DNA of 64,000 nucleotides from an uncultured Lachnospiraceae bacterium (GCA_944381615.1 CALWLT010000008.1:143351-207350); one strand, 5' to 3'. Shown: positions 34,483-44,346, numbered from the stretch's first letter. The notes: generated from the letters alone by a model not told the origin. Numbers and translations are program-made.

Positions 34483-35766
34483 ATGCAGACTATCATAATT
34501 GTCCTTATTATCTTTTTTATCCTTCTCTTTTTAAACGTTCCGATCGGAACCTCGATGGGCGTGGCCAGCATCATCGGCTTTATCCTGATCGATTTCAATC
34601 TGGCCACGGTGGGAAGCATTGTGTTTACGGCGGTCAGCTCGGTTTCGCTGATGTGTATCCCCGGTTATATCCTGGCCGGCAGCATGATGAGCCAGGGCGG
34701 AATCGCGGATGCGCTTGTGAAGTGTATGAGCGCCTGGATCGGCCATCTGCCGGGCGGCCTGAGCATCGTGACGGTTGTCGCCTGCGCGTTTTTCGCGGCG
34801 ATTACCGGTTCCAGCGCGGCGACGCTGGCGGCGGTAGGCGGGCTGATGATCCCGGCCATGCTGAATGCGGATTATGACAAGAAGCTGGCGCTGGGCGTGG
34901 TGGCCGGCGCGGGCTCGCTGGGAATCCTGATTCCCCCCTCGATTCCCATGGTACTCTACGCGACGATTGCCGGCGTGTCGGTAGCCAAGATCTTTGCGGC
35001 CGGCATGCTTCCGGGCCTGGTTGTGGTCGTGGTGTACTCGATTTACTGCATTTTCTATGCGGCGCGCCGCAAGCAGGGCATGCGGCCGAGGGCCAGCATG
35101 AAGGAGCGCTTATCGGTTACCTGGAAGGCGATCCCGGCTATTTTCCTGCCGGTTGCCATTCTGGGCAGCATCTACGGCGGAATCATGACGGCGACGGAGG
35201 CCTCGGCGTTTGCCTGCGTCTACGCGCTGTTTGTGAGCGTTTTTGTGTACCACGGCTTTACCGTGGCCAGCTTTATTGAGTGCCTGAAAGCGGCGGTCAA
35301 ATCCACGGCCTCGATCTTCTTTATCATCGTGGGCTGCGGCATGTTCGCGCAGCTTCTGACGACGCTGCGGATTCCGCAGCAGATCCTGGAGGCGGTCATC
35401 TCTTCCCAGATGAGCCCGGTCAGCTTCATCCTGCTGTGCGATTTCATGCTTCTCATCATGGGAATGTTCCTGGAAGGAAGCTCTATCATGCTGATCGCGG
35501 CTCCGCTGATGGCTCCCGTGGCCATGGCGCTGGGCATCGATATGATTCAGTTTGGCATCGTCATGACGCTGGGCATCCAGGTCGGGCAGATGACGCCGCC
35601 GGTCGGCCTGAATCTTTTCATTGTGGCCGGGATGCAGAAGGAGCGCGTGATTACGGTTATCAAGGGAAATTTCCCCTTCCTGCTGATGCTGGTCGGCGTG
35701 TGGCTTTTGGCCTCCGTTCTGCCGGGGCTTTCCACGCTTCTGCCGACGCTGATGTACGGGGCGTAA
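34483..35766 (+). CDS. dctM: TRAP transporter large permease
   Basis: 427 residues with about twelve membrane helices. The signature GSLGILIPPSIPMVLYATIAG and the later MTPPVGLNLFIV are diagnostic for DctM, the channel subunit. With the two preceding genes it completes a TRAP transporter. It is the last gene of the IclR-controlled cluster and is followed by a terminator. The substrate is probably the acid processed by the CoA-transferase and lyase. Confidence 0.93.
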   Translation: MQTIIIVLIIFFILLFLNVPIGTSMGVASIIGFILIDFNLATVGSIVFTAVSSVSLMCIPGYILAGSMMSQGGIADALVKCMSAWIGHLPGGLSIVTVVACAFFAAITGSSAATLAAVGGLMIPAMLNADYDKKLALGVVAGAGSLGILIPPSIPMVLYATIAGVSVAKIFAAGMLPGLVVVVVYSIYCIFYAARRKQGMRPRASMKERLSVTWKAIPAIFLPVAILGSIYGGIMTATEASAFACVYALFVSVFVYHGFTVASFIECLKAAVKSTASIFFIIVGCGMFAQLLTTLRIPQQILEAVISSQMSPVSFILLCDFMLLIMGMFLEGSSIMLIAAPLMAPVAMALGIDMIQFGIVMTLGIQVGQMTPPVGLNLFIVAGMQKERVITVIKGNFPFLLMLVGVWLLASVLPGLSTLLPTLMYGA

Positions 35767-35831
35767 AAAGCGGAAACAACAAAGAAGTTTATATGAAATA
35801 CGAAAACAGGAGGTGCTTCGGGAGGCCGCGC

Positions 35832-35856
35832 AGGCGGCCGCCGGGGCGCCTTTTTT
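35832..35856 (+). terminator. Terminator of the catabolic operon
   Basis: AGGCG (35832-35836) pairs with CGCCT (35847-35851), with CC/GG inside after one G/G mismatch, and six T follow (35851-35856). Confidence 0.65.
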
Positions 35857-35881
35857 CGCGCTTTTTTCTGCGCGGGATTTC

Positions 35882-35910
35882 TTGAAAGCATACCGGACAT
35901 CCGATATAAT
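35882..35910 (+). promoter_or_regulatory. Promoter of the Sel1-repeat gene
   Basis: TTGAAA (35882-35887), 17-base spacer, TATAAT (35905-35910), about 54 bases before the start codon. Confidence 0.82.
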
Positions 35911-35963
35911 GAAAGAAAACGGGTACGAGGGCCGCCTGCGTGCGGCCTGGAGAGGGGAAAACG

Positions 35964-38963
35964 ATGGGATTATTCGGGAAAAAGAAGCCGGAAGAGGAGA
36001 TTCTTGCGCAGGGGCGGGAGCTGTTTGAGGGAGGCGATCGGAAGAAAGCGTTTCTCACGCTTCACGGGCTGGCCACCAGGGGCAATCCGGAGGCCTGCTA
36101 TTATATCGGCCGCTATTATCTGGAGGAGAAGCAGAAACGGGATCTGGCGGAATCCTTTCTGGAGAAAGCCGCGAAAGCAGGCCATGCGGGCGCGGCTGAG
36201 ATCCTTGCGCGGCAGTTCGGAGGTCCGGCGCCTGCAGGGGGAAATGCAGTATCCGCAGGGGGAAATGCAGTGTCTGCGGGAGGAAATGCAGCGCCCGCGG
36301 GAGAAAATGCGGCGGCGGGACATCCTGCCGCGCAGAGCGCGGCGTCCGATGAGGAGACGGAGGCGCTGCTAAAGCAGGCCATGAGCGCGAATGAGGCCGG
36401 CGATTATGACACGTCGGTTCGGATCTGGCGGGAACTGGCAGAGAAAGGGAACGCGCAGGCGCAGAACTGCCTGGGCGTCAGCTATGCCAAAGGGGAAGGC
36501 GTAGAAAAAGATCTGAAAACGGCTGTCTTATGGTACCGCCGGGCGGCGGAGCAGGGCTATACCAAGGCCATGTTCAATCTCGGCGGGGTCATGAAGCGGG
36601 ATAACGGAATCGGCCCGGATCTGGCGGAGGCCGTCCGCTGGTACCGCAAAGCGGCCGAGCTCGGACATCCGCGTTCGGCGGCGTATCTGGGCCTGGCGTA
36701 TGATAACGGGGAAGGCGTCAAACAGGATGCGGCTGTGGCGGTCCGGTGGTATCAGATTGCGGTTGACCGGGGCGATCCGGCAGGCATGCGGTATCTGGGC
36801 GTTTCCTATGAGGAAGGAACCGGGGTAAAACAGGATCTGGCGAAAGCGTTTTCGCTGTATTGCCAGGCGGCGGATCTGGGCGATCTGCCCAGTATGTATT
36901 ATGCAGGCATGAACTGTGAGAACGGGATGGGGACGGAGCAGAACCCGGAGGAGGCAGCTTCCTGGTACCGCCGGGCGGCGGAGCGGGGAGAGGAACGAAG
37001 CGCCGCCGCGCTGGGCCGCCTTTATCTGGAAGGAACGGGAGTAGAAGCCGATCTGGATCAGGCGCTTTACTGGGCTCAGAAGGCAAAGGACGGCGGGGCG
37101 AAAACAGCGGACGAACTGCTGGAGCTGATCCGCGCGCGCAAAGAGAAAGAAGCAAAGCGTAAAGCAGAGGAAGAGGCAAAGCGCCAGGTGGAGGAAGAGG
37201 CAAAGCGCCAGGCAGAAGAGGAAGCGAAGCGTAAGGCAGAGGAAGAAGCAAAGCGCAAGGCGGAAGAGGAAGCGAAAAAAGCGGCGCAGAAACCGGAGCA
37301 GGAGGCTGCGGCGCCGGCCGCGGAAACGCTCTCCTCGGAGGAGGCGCACGCGGAGGGAATGAAGCAGTTCCAGGCGGGAAATTATACGGAGGCGTATCCG
37401 CTTCTGAAGCGCGCCTGCCCGTTTATAGGGCCGCGCAAGGGGCGTTATCCCGACGGGCAGGCGGCTCTGGGCAGTATGGAGGAGCGCGGTCTGGGAACGG
37501 AAGCGGATGAAATGATGGCGCTCTGGCGTTACCGGATTGCCGCCAGGGAAGGAAACCCGGACGGCGCGGAGGGGATCATGCGCCTGCTTGCCGGGAAAGA
37601 CAAAGCGACGCCGGAGGACTGCCGGATGGTGCTTGCGCATCTGAACGAGGGTAATTTGTCCGGCGCACAGGCGGCAAAAGAGACGAAAGAGGCAAAAGCG
37701 GCCTGGGAGAAGGAACTCGCGCAGGCAGAGGAGCGCGAGCGGTTAAAGAAGCTGGAGCTTACCGACAACAATGTCTATGAGATCTATAAGGAGTGCCAGC
37801 AGACGGATGAAACGCCGAAAGAGAAACAGTGGGCCGGCTATGATATCCGTAAGCTGGAGGAAAATAAGGATCGGATCCTGTTTCTGATGGGGCAGCTGGC
37901 CTGTGTTCATCAGAAAACAGAAGAACCGGTTCCGATCGATGAAAAACTCTGCGAGGATTATCGCGGGAAAACGTGGTCGACGGGAGGAAACAACCCGGTC
38001 CGGCTTCTGAATATGGGGATCGGCGTGGATGCGGTCTCGCTGCAGAAGGAAGGCGATGACGAACGGGCCGTTTTCGGCTACAGCGTGAAGAAGACGCGTT
38101 CGCCGCAGGATCCGGAATTTGCGCTCTGGTATCTGATCTGGCAGGGGGAGAAAGAGGCGATAAGCGGAAACTATCAGGAAGCCTACCGGCTTTACTCGCA
38201 GGCGGCTGCGGCCGGTTATCCGGCCGGCTGGTACGAGGTGGGGCATTATTACAGCGCCGAGCGTTTGTGCGAGGCGGTCGGGATCCAGAAAGACGACGAA
38301 ATCGCCTATCAGTGGTACAAAAAGGCGGCGGATCAGGGCTACGCCCCGGCGCAGCGCGCCCTGGGAACGATCTTTCAGGATGGAATCGGGAGAAAAGCGG
38401 ATTATGAGCAGGCCCTTTTCTGGTTTCAGAAGGCGGCCGATCAGGGCGCGGCTGGCGCTGCCGATGCCTGTGAAAAAACCAGAAATCTGATGAAGGCGCA
38501 GAAGGGCGATCGGGAGGCGCAGTATCAGGCGGGCCTCTTCTATCTGAAGAGATGGGATTCCACGGCGCTCGCATCGCTTCCGTGGTTTGAAAAGGCGGCC
38601 GCGCAGAAGCACCGGGACGCGGTGTTTTACTGCGGACTTCTGTACGGGCTTTTACTGGATTCGCAGAGGCAGGATCAGGAGAAGGCGCTGCGCTGTTTCC
38701 AGGAGGCGGAACGCCTGGGACACACGCTGGCCGGGAAGCTTGCGAAGGAGATGCGTCCGGGCGGCCTGTTTAAGAAGGAAAAGAAAACCTGCGAGCAGGC
38801 GATGTCGCGTCTGCTGTACGATTACGGGGAGGAGAAGGATACGCTGACGCACGAGGACATGAATATGCTGATCGATCTCTATTCGATTCTGCCGCGGTCG
38901 CTGCGAAGCGAGATGAACGGCGCGCAGGCAAAGCGCCTGAGAGCGCTGGCAGCCCGCCTGTAG
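35964..38963 (+). CDS. Large Sel1-repeat (TPR-like) protein
   Basis: A 999-residue protein built from Sel1-like repeats with the pattern A-x3-LG-x2-Y-x2-G-x-GV...A..WY..AA..G, dense at about 130-385 and again at about 740-900. A GGNAVSAGGNAxxAG run (about 90-110) and a long Glu/Lys/Ala coiled coil made of KxxEEEAKR units (about 395-445) separate the blocks. No signal peptide or membrane helix is seen, so it should be cytosolic. Such proteins are scaffolds for other proteins; partners are unknown. The ATG at 35964 follows AGAGGGG; an upstream GTG at 35940 is less likely. It is a single-gene unit with its own promoter. Confidence 0.85.
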   Translation: MGLFGKKKPEEEILAQGRELFEGGDRKKAFLTLHGLATRGNPEACYYIGRYYLEEKQKRDLAESFLEKAAKAGHAGAAEILARQFGGPAPAGGNAVSAGGNAVSAGGNAAPAGENAAAGHPAAQSAASDEETEALLKQAMSANEAGDYDTSVRIWRELAEKGNAQAQNCLGVSYAKGEGVEKDLKTAVLWYRRAAEQGYTKAMFNLGGVMKRDNGIGPDLAEAVRWYRKAAELGHPRSAAYLGLAYDNGEGVKQDAAVAVRWYQIAVDRGDPAGMRYLGVSYEEGTGVKQDLAKAFSLYCQAADLGDLPSMYYAGMNCENGMGTEQNPEEAASWYRRAAERGEERSAAALGRLYLEGTGVEADLDQALYWAQKAKDGGAKTADELLELIRARKEKEAKRKAEEEAKRQVEEEAKRQAEEEAKRKAEEEAKRKAEEEAKKAAQKPEQEAAAPAAETLSSEEAHAEGMKQFQAGNYTEAYPLLKRACPFIGPRKGRYPDGQAALGSMEERGLGTEADEMMALWRYRIAAREGNPDGAEGIMRLLAGKDKATPEDCRMVLAHLNEGNLSGAQAAKETKEAKAAWEKELAQAEERERLKKLELTDNNVYEIYKECQQTDETPKEKQWAGYDIRKLEENKDRILFLMGQLACVHQKTEEPVPIDEKLCEDYRGKTWSTGGNNPVRLLNMGIGVDAVSLQKEGDDERAVFGYSVKKTRSPQDPEFALWYLIWQGEKEAISGNYQEAYRLYSQAAAAGYPAGWYEVGHYYSAERLCEAVGIQKDDEIAYQWYKKAADQGYAPAQRALGTIFQDGIGRKADYEQALFWFQKAADQGAAGAADACEKTRNLMKAQKGDREAQYQAGLFYLKRWDSTALASLPWFEKAAAQKHRDAVFYCGLLYGLLLDSQRQDQEKALRCFQEAERLGHTLAGKLAKEMRPGGLFKKEKKTCEQAMSRLLYDYGEEKDTLTHEDMNMLIDLYSILPRSLRSEMNGAQAKRLRALAARL

Positions 38964-39041
38964 CCGCAAGAGGAAAAAAGTTTCAGAAAACGGTAGGAAA
39001 AACGGAGAAAATACTTTATAATTCTGAGTAGAAGATGCAGA

Positions 39042-39064
39042 GGGCGCGGCGGACGGCCGCGCCC
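39042..39064 (+). other. Hairpin in the fchA leader
   Basis: Nine perfect pairs (39042-39050 with 39056-39064) 19 bases before the fchA start. A TATAAT lies at 39017-39022 but without a good -35 box. No T-tract follows, so it may be an mRNA-protecting leader hairpin. Confidence 0.45.
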
Positions 39065-39083
39065 GCGGAAGGAGAGAGATGCG

Positions 39084-39725
39084 ATGGGAGAGTTAAAGGA
39101 TCTGACGGCGCAGGAATTTGCGGCGCAGACCGGAAGCAGCGCCCCGGTGCCCGGCGGCGGAAGCGTATCAGCGCTGACGGGCGCGCTGGCGGCGGCCCTG
39201 GCGGAGATGGTAGCCAACCTGACGGCGGGAAAGGAGAAGTATGCGTGCGTCGACGCCGAGATGCGGGAGCTGGCGCAGTCGGCGGCCCGCATCCGGGAAG
39301 AGCTGATCGGGGGAATCAAAAAGGACAGCGAGTCGTTCGGCGGCTATATGCGGGCGCTGAAGCTTCCGAAGGAGACGGAGGAAGAGAAAGCGGCGCGGCG
39401 CGAGGCGCTGCAGCAGGGGCTTAAGGAGGCGACGCAGGCGCCGCTGGCGATCGCCCGGACGGCGGCGGAGATTTTTCCGCTGGCGCAGGCAGCCGTGGAG
39501 CGCGGCAATTCCGGCGCGGTATCCGACGGCCTGATCTCGGCCATGCTGGCCCGGACGGCGGTGCTCGGGGCGCTGTTAAACGTAAAGATCAATCTGAACT
39601 CCATCCGGGACGAGGCGTTTGCCGGAGAGCTGAAGAAAGAAGTGGCGCGGCTGGAGCAGGCTGCGGCAGAGGGCGAGGCCCGGATCCTGGCCATGTCGGA
39701 GCTCTCCGCCTCTTTTGTGAAATAG
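39084..39725 (+). CDS. fchA: Methenyltetrahydrofolate cyclohydrolase (cyclodeaminase family)
   Basis: A 213-residue all-helical protein of the FTCD_C/FchA family. The N-terminal TGSSAPVPGGGSVSALTGALAAAL and the central SESFGGYMRALKLP segment are typical. It converts methenyl-THF to formyl-THF and back. The next gene is fhs, which makes formyl-THF from formate; together they supply C1 units. AAGGAGAGAG precedes the ATG. Confidence 0.88.
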   Translation: MGELKDLTAQEFAAQTGSSAPVPGGGSVSALTGALAAALAEMVANLTAGKEKYACVDAEMRELAQSAARIREELIGGIKKDSESFGGYMRALKLPKETEEEKAARREALQQGLKEATQAPLAIARTAAEIFPLAQAAVERGNSGAVSDGLISAMLARTAVLGALLNVKINLNSIRDEAFAGELKKEVARLEQAAAEGEARILAMSELSASFVK

Positions 39726-39808
39726 AAACCGGCGGGTGTGCAGAAAAGAAGGCGAAAGCCGGGCGCGGCGCGGACCGGCGGACAATAAAAGAATGAGGAG
39801 AAACAGGT

Positions 39809-41476
39809 ATGAAGACAGATATTGAGATTGCACAGGAGGCGAAGGCGCTTGACATCCGGGAGATCGCCGCGGCGGCGGGCGTGGATGAGAAGTACCTGGA
39901 GCTGTACGGACAGAATAAGGCGAAGGTAGATTACCGCCTGTTAAAGGAAAAGGAGGGCGCGGACGGAAAGCTGATCCTGGTTACGGCGATCAATCCGACG
40001 CCGGCGGGCGAGGGCAAGACGACGACGACCGTCGGACTGGCGGACGCGCTGAAGCGGCTGGGGAAGAACGTGGTCACGGCGCTGCGCGAGCCGTCGCTGG
40101 GGCCGGTGTTCGGCGTGAAGGGCGGGGCCGCGGGCGGCGGCTACGCCCAGGTCATCCCCATGGAAGACATCAACCTGCATTTTACCGGCGATTTCCACGC
40201 CATCGGGGCGGCGAACAACCTTCTGGCCGCCATGCTGGACAACCATATTTATCAGGGAAATGAGCTGCGGATCGATCCCAAGCGGATTACCTGGAAGCGG
40301 GCGGTGGATATGAATGACCGCCAGCTGCGCAACATCGTGGACGGCCTGGGCCGCCGGACGGACGGCGTGGTAAGAGAGGACGGCTACGATATTACCGTGG
40401 CCAGCGAGATCATGGCGGTGCTTTGTCTGGCGTCGGATATCACGGACCTGAAGGCGCGCCTTTCGAGGATCATCGTGGGCTATACGTATGACAACGAGCC
40501 GGTCACGGCCGGCGATCTGAAGGCGGCCGGGGCGATGGCGGCGCTTTTAAAGGACGCGTTAAAGCCCAATCTGGTGCAGACGCTGGAGCATACGCCGGCG
40601 TTCATCCACGGAGGCCCGTTTGCCAATATCGCGCACGGCTGCAATTCGATCATCGCGACGAAGATGGCGCTGAAGCTGGGCGATTACGCAGTTACGGAGG
40701 CCGGCTTCGGCGCGGATCTGGGCGCGGAGAAATTCCTGGATATCAAATGCCGGATCGCGGGCCTCAAACCCTCGGCGGTGGTCGTGGTCGCCACGGTGCG
40801 CGCGCTGAAGCATCACGGCGGCGCGGCAAAGACGGAGTTAAACGAGGAGAATCTGGAGGCGCTGCGGAAGGGGCTTCCCAACCTGCTGCAGCATGTGGAG
40901 AATATTACGACGGTGTACGGCCTGCCCTGCGTGGTGGCGATCAACCGCTTCCCGATGGATACGGAGGCAGAGCTTTCTCTGATCGCAGAGGAGTGCCGCC
41001 GGCTGGGCGTCAACGTGGCGCTCTCGGAGGTCTGGGCAAAGGGCGGCGAAGGCGGCGAAGCGCTGGCAAAGGAGGTCATCCGTCTCTGCGAAGAGCCGAA
41101 TGCGTTCCGCTTCTGCTATGAGGACGGCCTGTCGATCGAGGAGAAGATGAACGCGATCGTGACGCGCGTGTACCGGGGCGACGGCGTAGTCCTGACGGAC
41201 GCCGCCAGGAAGCAGGCGAAGCGGCTGGAGGAGCTGGGCTTCGGAAGCCTTCCGGTCTGCATGGCGAAGACGCAGTACAGCTTTTCGGATGATCCGAAGC
41301 TTCTGGGCGCGCCGAGAGGATTTCAGGTTACGGTCCGCAATCTGAAGGTGTCGGCGGGAGCCGGCTTCATTGTCGCGCTGACCGGCGATATCATGACCAT
41401 GCCGGGCCTGCCGAAGGTCCCGGCGGCGGAGAAGATCGACGTGGATGAGAATGGGAAAATTTCCGGGCTGTTCTGA
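39809..41476 (+). CDS. fhs: Formate-tetrahydrofolate ligase
   Basis: 555 residues, the full family length. The ATP-binding loop [13 protein letters not shown] is at about 64-76, followed by [24 protein letters not shown] and the [15 protein letters not shown] segment of the active site. It forms 10-formyl-THF from formate, THF and ATP. It follows fchA by 83 bases, with a GAGGAGAAA ribosome binding site, and ends in a hairpin terminator. Confidence 0.96.
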   Translation: MKTDIEIAQEAKALDIREIAAAAGVDEKYLELYGQNKAKVDYRLLKEKEGADGKLILVTAINPTPAGEGKTTTTVGLADALKRLGKNVVTALREPSLGPVFGVKGGAAGGGYAQVIPMEDINLHFTGDFHAIGAANNLLAAMLDNHIYQGNELRIDPKRITWKRAVDMNDRQLRNIVDGLGRRTDGVVREDGYDITVASEIMAVLCLASDITDLKARLSRIIVGYTYDNEPVTAGDLKAAGAMAALLKDALKPNLVQTLEHTPAFIHGGPFANIAHGCNSIIATKMALKLGDYAVTEAGFGADLGAEKFLDIKCRIAGLKPSAVVVVATVRALKHHGGAAKTELNEENLEALRKGLPNLLQHVENITTVYGLPCVVAINRFPMDTEAELSLIAEECRRLGVNVALSEVWAKGGEGGEALAKEVIRLCEEPNAFRFCYEDGLSIEEKMNAIVTRVYRGDGVVLTDAARKQAKRLEELGFGSLPVCMAKTQYSFSDDPKLLGAPRGFQVTVRNLKVSAGAGFIVALTGDIMTMPGLPKVPAAEKIDVDENGKISGLF

Positions 41477-41494
41477 TTGACCCGGATTCCGAAG

Positions 41495-41524
41495 GCCGGC
41501 GCGGCGTCTGCTGCGCCGGCTTTT
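41495..41524 (+). terminator. Terminator after fhs
   Basis: Ten pairs (41495-41504 with 41511-41520, one G-T), a six-base loop and TTTT (41521-41524). Confidence 0.75.
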
Positions 41525-41590
41525 GAAACGGCAGGAAGCGTTCGGAGCCCGGAAATGTTCAGGCTCCGGGAATCGGAGAGGGGGAGGCAG

Positions 41591-43084
41591 ATGGAACGAT
41601 ATATGATGGCGCTGGACGCCGGGACGACCAGCAATCGCTGCATTCTGTTTAACAGGCGCGGGGAGATCTGCAGCGTAGCGCAGAAGGAATTTACCCAGTA
41701 TTTTCCGCGGCCCGGCTGGGTGGAGCACGACGCGGAGGAGATCTGGTCGGTCATGCTGGAGGTGGCGCAGGAGGCGATGCGGAAGATCGGTGCGGCTTCT
41801 ACTGATATCGTCGGGATTGGCATCACGAATCAGCGGGAGACGACGGTCGTGTGGAACCGTGAGACGGGAAAACCGGTCAGCCGGGCGATTGTCTGGCAGT
41901 GCCGCCGGACGGCAGAGTACTGCGATGCGCTGAAGGCGGAAGGGCTGACCGATCTGTTCCGGGAAAAAACGGGGCTGGTCATCGACGCCTATTTTTCCGC
42001 GACGAAATTAAAATGGATTCTGGACGAGGTCGAGGGGGCCAGGGAGCAGGCGCAGGCCGGCCTGCTTCTGTTCGGGACGATCGAGACGTGGCTGATCTGG
42101 AAGCTGACGGGCGGGCGCGTGCACGTGACGGACTATTCCAATGCCTCCCGCACCATGCTGTTCGATATCCGCCGGCTTGCCTGGGACGGGGAGATCCTGG
42201 AGCGTTTTTCCATCCCGCAGACGATGCTGCCCGAGGCGCGCCCGTCCAGCTGCGTGTACGGCGAGACGGCCCCGCAGTTTTTCGGAGGCCCCATCCCGAT
42301 TGCCGGCGCGGCCGGCGATCAGCAGGCCGCGCTGTTCGGACAGACCTGCTTTGCGCCGGGAGAGGCTAAAAATACATACGGGACGGGCTGTTTTCTGCTG
42401 ATGAATACGGGGAAACAGCCGGTATATTCGGAACACGGCCTGGTTACGACGGTTGCCTGGGGGCTGGACGGGGAGGTCTGCTACGCGCTGGAGGGCTCGG
42501 TCTTTGTGGCGGGCGCGGCGATTCAGTGGCTGCGGGACGAACTGCATCTGATCGATTCCTCGGCGGAATCGGAATATCTGGCGGCCCGGGTGGCCGATAC
42601 GAACGGCTGTTATCTGGTCCCGGCTTTTACGGGCCTGGGCGCTCCGTACTGGGATCCGTACGCGCGGGGCACGATTGTCGGCCTGACGCGGGGTGTCAAC
42701 CGCTGCCATCTGATCCGGGCGACGCTGGAATCCCTCGCCTATCAGACCGGCGACGTGCTGCGGGCCATGCGGGCGGATTCGGGGATTGCGCTTTCCTCCC
42801 TGCGGGTGGACGGAGGCGCGAGCGCCAATAACCTGCTGATGCAGATGCAGGCGGACGTGCTGGGCGCGGCGGTACACCGGCCGCGGTGCGTGGAGACGAC
42901 GGCCATGGGTGCGGCGTATCTGGCCGGTCTGGCCGTGGGATACTGGAAGAGCCCTGCGGACGTGCAGGCAAACTGGCAGGAAGATCGGGCGTTTTTCCCG
43001 CAGATCAGCGACCGGGAGAGAGAGGAGAAGATTCGCGGGTGGCAGAGGGCCGTAGAGCGTGCGCGCGGCTGGACGGCCGGATGA
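41591..43084 (+). CDS. glpK: Glycerol kinase
   Basis: A 497-residue FGGY kinase that makes sn-glycerol 3-phosphate from glycerol and ATP. The N-terminal [14 protein letters not shown], the WNRETGKP segment, [13 protein letters not shown] and the C-terminal [18 protein letters not shown] match GlpK. The ATG at 41591 has GGGGAGG four to ten bases upstream; the reading frame extends upstream to 41477 through the fhs terminator, so longer starts are rejected. No glycerol facilitator or glycerol-3-phosphate dehydrogenase gene is adjacent. Confidence 0.94.
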   Translation: MERYMMALDAGTTSNRCILFNRRGEICSVAQKEFTQYFPRPGWVEHDAEEIWSVMLEVAQEAMRKIGAASTDIVGIGITNQRETTVVWNRETGKPVSRAIVWQCRRTAEYCDALKAEGLTDLFREKTGLVIDAYFSATKLKWILDEVEGAREQAQAGLLLFGTIETWLIWKLTGGRVHVTDYSNASRTMLFDIRRLAWDGEILERFSIPQTMLPEARPSSCVYGETAPQFFGGPIPIAGAAGDQQAALFGQTCFAPGEAKNTYGTGCFLLMNTGKQPVYSEHGLVTTVAWGLDGEVCYALEGSVFVAGAAIQWLRDELHLIDSSAESEYLAARVADTNGCYLVPAFTGLGAPYWDPYARGTIVGLTRGVNRCHLIRATLESLAYQTGDVLRAMRADSGIALSSLRVDGGASANNLLMQMQADVLGAAVHRPRCVETTAMGAAYLAGLAVGYWKSPADVQANWQEDRAFFPQISDREREEKIRGWQRAVERARGWTAG

Positions 43085-43093
43085 TGCGATCAT

Positions 43094-43161
43094 AAAAAAG
43101 GCGGGGCGCCGAAACCGCCGCCGTCCCGTCCGGGACGGCGCGGGGATCAGGCGCCCCGCCT
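43094..43161 (-). terminator. Terminator of hpf
   Basis: A 12-bp outer stem (43099-43110 with 43150-43161) enclosing a second strong hairpin, CCGTCCCG/CGGGACGG. On the minus strand six T follow. On the plus strand it can still form at the end of glpK but has no T-tract. Confidence 0.85.
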
Positions 43162-43205
43162 GAAATTCAGATATTCCGGGTTCCTTTCTGAAAAAGGGAA
43201 GCGAA

Positions 43206-43733
43206 TCAGAACTCCGGTTCAATCAGGCCATACGTATTGCCCTTTCTCTTATATACGACGTTGACCTGATCTGTCTCCGAATTCAGGAAGACATAGAAGG
43301 AATGTCCGAGAAGCTCCATCTGTACGCAGGCTTCTTCGGGATCCATGGGCTTCATGGCAAATTTTTTAACCTTCACGATGTCGATCTCGTCGTTGTTGTC
43401 GTACTCCTCATTGATGAAGAGATCGGAAAAGGCCACGGCCGCCTGCTTCTTGTCCACGATCTTGTTCTTATATTTTTTGAGCTGCCGTTCGATGATCTCT
43501 TCCACCAGGTCGATGGAGACGTACATGTCGTTGCTGACCTGCTCCGCGCGGATGATGGTTCCCTTGACGGGAATGGTAACCTCGATCTTCTGGCGCTCCT
43601 TCTCCACGCTCAGCGTGACAATCGCTTCGGTGTCCTGGTTAAAGTAGCGTTCCAGCTTTCCGATCTTCTCTTCTACGGCCTCTCTCAGACCAGGAGTTAC
43701 ATTGATGTTTCTTCCAGTAATCGTATAACGCAT
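43206..43733 (-). CDS. hpf: Ribosome hibernation promoting factor, long form
   Basis: 175 residues. The N-terminal domain (about 1-100, RYTITGRNINVT) binds the 30S decoding site and the C-terminal domain (about 118-175, with KKFAMKPMDPEEACVQMELLGHSF) dimerises ribosomes into inactive 100S particles. Both domains make it the long form typical of Firmicutes. The ATG at 43733 has AAGGAG eight bases upstream; the ATG at 43739 is too close to that site. hpf next to secA is a known Firmicutes arrangement, but here the two are divergent with 780 bases between. Confidence 0.94.
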   Translation of the reverse strand: MRYTITGRNINVTPGLREAVEEKIGKLERYFNQDTEAIVTLSVEKERQKIEVTIPVKGTIIRAEQVSNDMYVSIDLVEEIIERQLKKYKNKIVDKKQAAVAFSDLFINEEYDNNDEIDIVKVKKFAMKPMDPEEACVQMELLGHSFYVFLNSETDQVNVVYKRKGNTYGLIEPEF

Positions 43734-43764
43734 AATCATCGCTCCTTTTTCTTGGGATGTCTAT

Positions 43765-43793
43765 AGTATACCATTTTTATTTGGTAAACTCAA
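43765..43793 (-). promoter_or_regulatory. Promoter of hpf
   Basis: On the minus strand TTGAGT (43788-43793), 17-base spacer, TATACT (43765-43770). Just upstream is the 16-base inverted repeat AATTGTCAAGACAATT (43806-43821), a possible operator. Confidence 0.75.
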
Positions 43794-44010
43794 CCGGAAA
43801 AGTAAAATTGTCAAGACAATTATTGTTAATTTTTTCTAAATAGTTTAAATTATTTTGGTAAAAATCTGTTTTTGCACGAATGCAGGCGGGGCGGATTTGT
43901 CAAGAGAAAGACGTGTATTTTTTGTCGAAATGATAAAGTTTATGAGATCTGTACAAAAACAGACGGGGAGAATGCCGGAGGAAGAATCGGGCAGAGAAAC
44001 GGAGAAAAAG

Positions 44011-44125
44011 TGTGGATAATGTGGACAAATCGGTGTATAAGTGCGTTTCCTGCGAAAACCGGCCGCATGGATTGTGTATAACTTTTCAACAATCGCGCGG
44101 GAGAGCGTGTGGATGATGTGGATAA
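44011..44125. promoter_or_regulatory. Cluster of DnaA-box-like 9-mers
   Basis: TGTGGATAA, the complement of the DnaA box TTATCCACA, occurs exactly at 44011-44019 and 44117-44125. One-mismatch copies are at 44020-44028, 44073-44081 and 44108-44116, and a two-mismatch copy at 44032-44040. All have the same direction, and two pairs abut without a gap. An AT-rich tract (about 43797-43868) lies 140 bases to the left. No gene with a ribosome binding site is seen from 43734 to 44512. Confidence 0.65.
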
Positions 44126-44192
44126 ACGGAGAATGGGATCCGTTTTTTGTGCAACCTGCTAAGTTTACCATAATGTGTCGAATTATGTCAAA

Positions 44193-44275
44193 CGCGCGCC
44201 GGGAGGAAGCGCGCGGGGGGAACTGCGCGGGGGAACTGCGCCGGGAGGAAACGTGCCGGGGGGAGGCCGGGCACT
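44193..44275 (+). repeat. GC-rich short tandem repeats
   Basis: Five or six imperfect 13-16-base units with the cores GCGCGGGGGAACT and GCGCCGGGAGGAA. They lie in the gene-free region 40-130 bases before the secA promoter. Confidence 0.6.
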
Positions 44276-44317
44276 TGCGGGATGGAAAGCGGCAAACGTA
44301 AAATATTTATGAAGTTG

Positions 44318-44346
44318 TTGAATAAACGCGGTAACAGTGATAGAAT
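44318..44346 (+). promoter_or_regulatory. Promoter of secA
   Basis: TTGAAT (44318-44323), 17-base spacer, TAGAAT (44341-44346). It leaves a leader of about 160 bases before secA, which contains a short overlapping reading frame starting at 44362. Confidence 0.72.
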
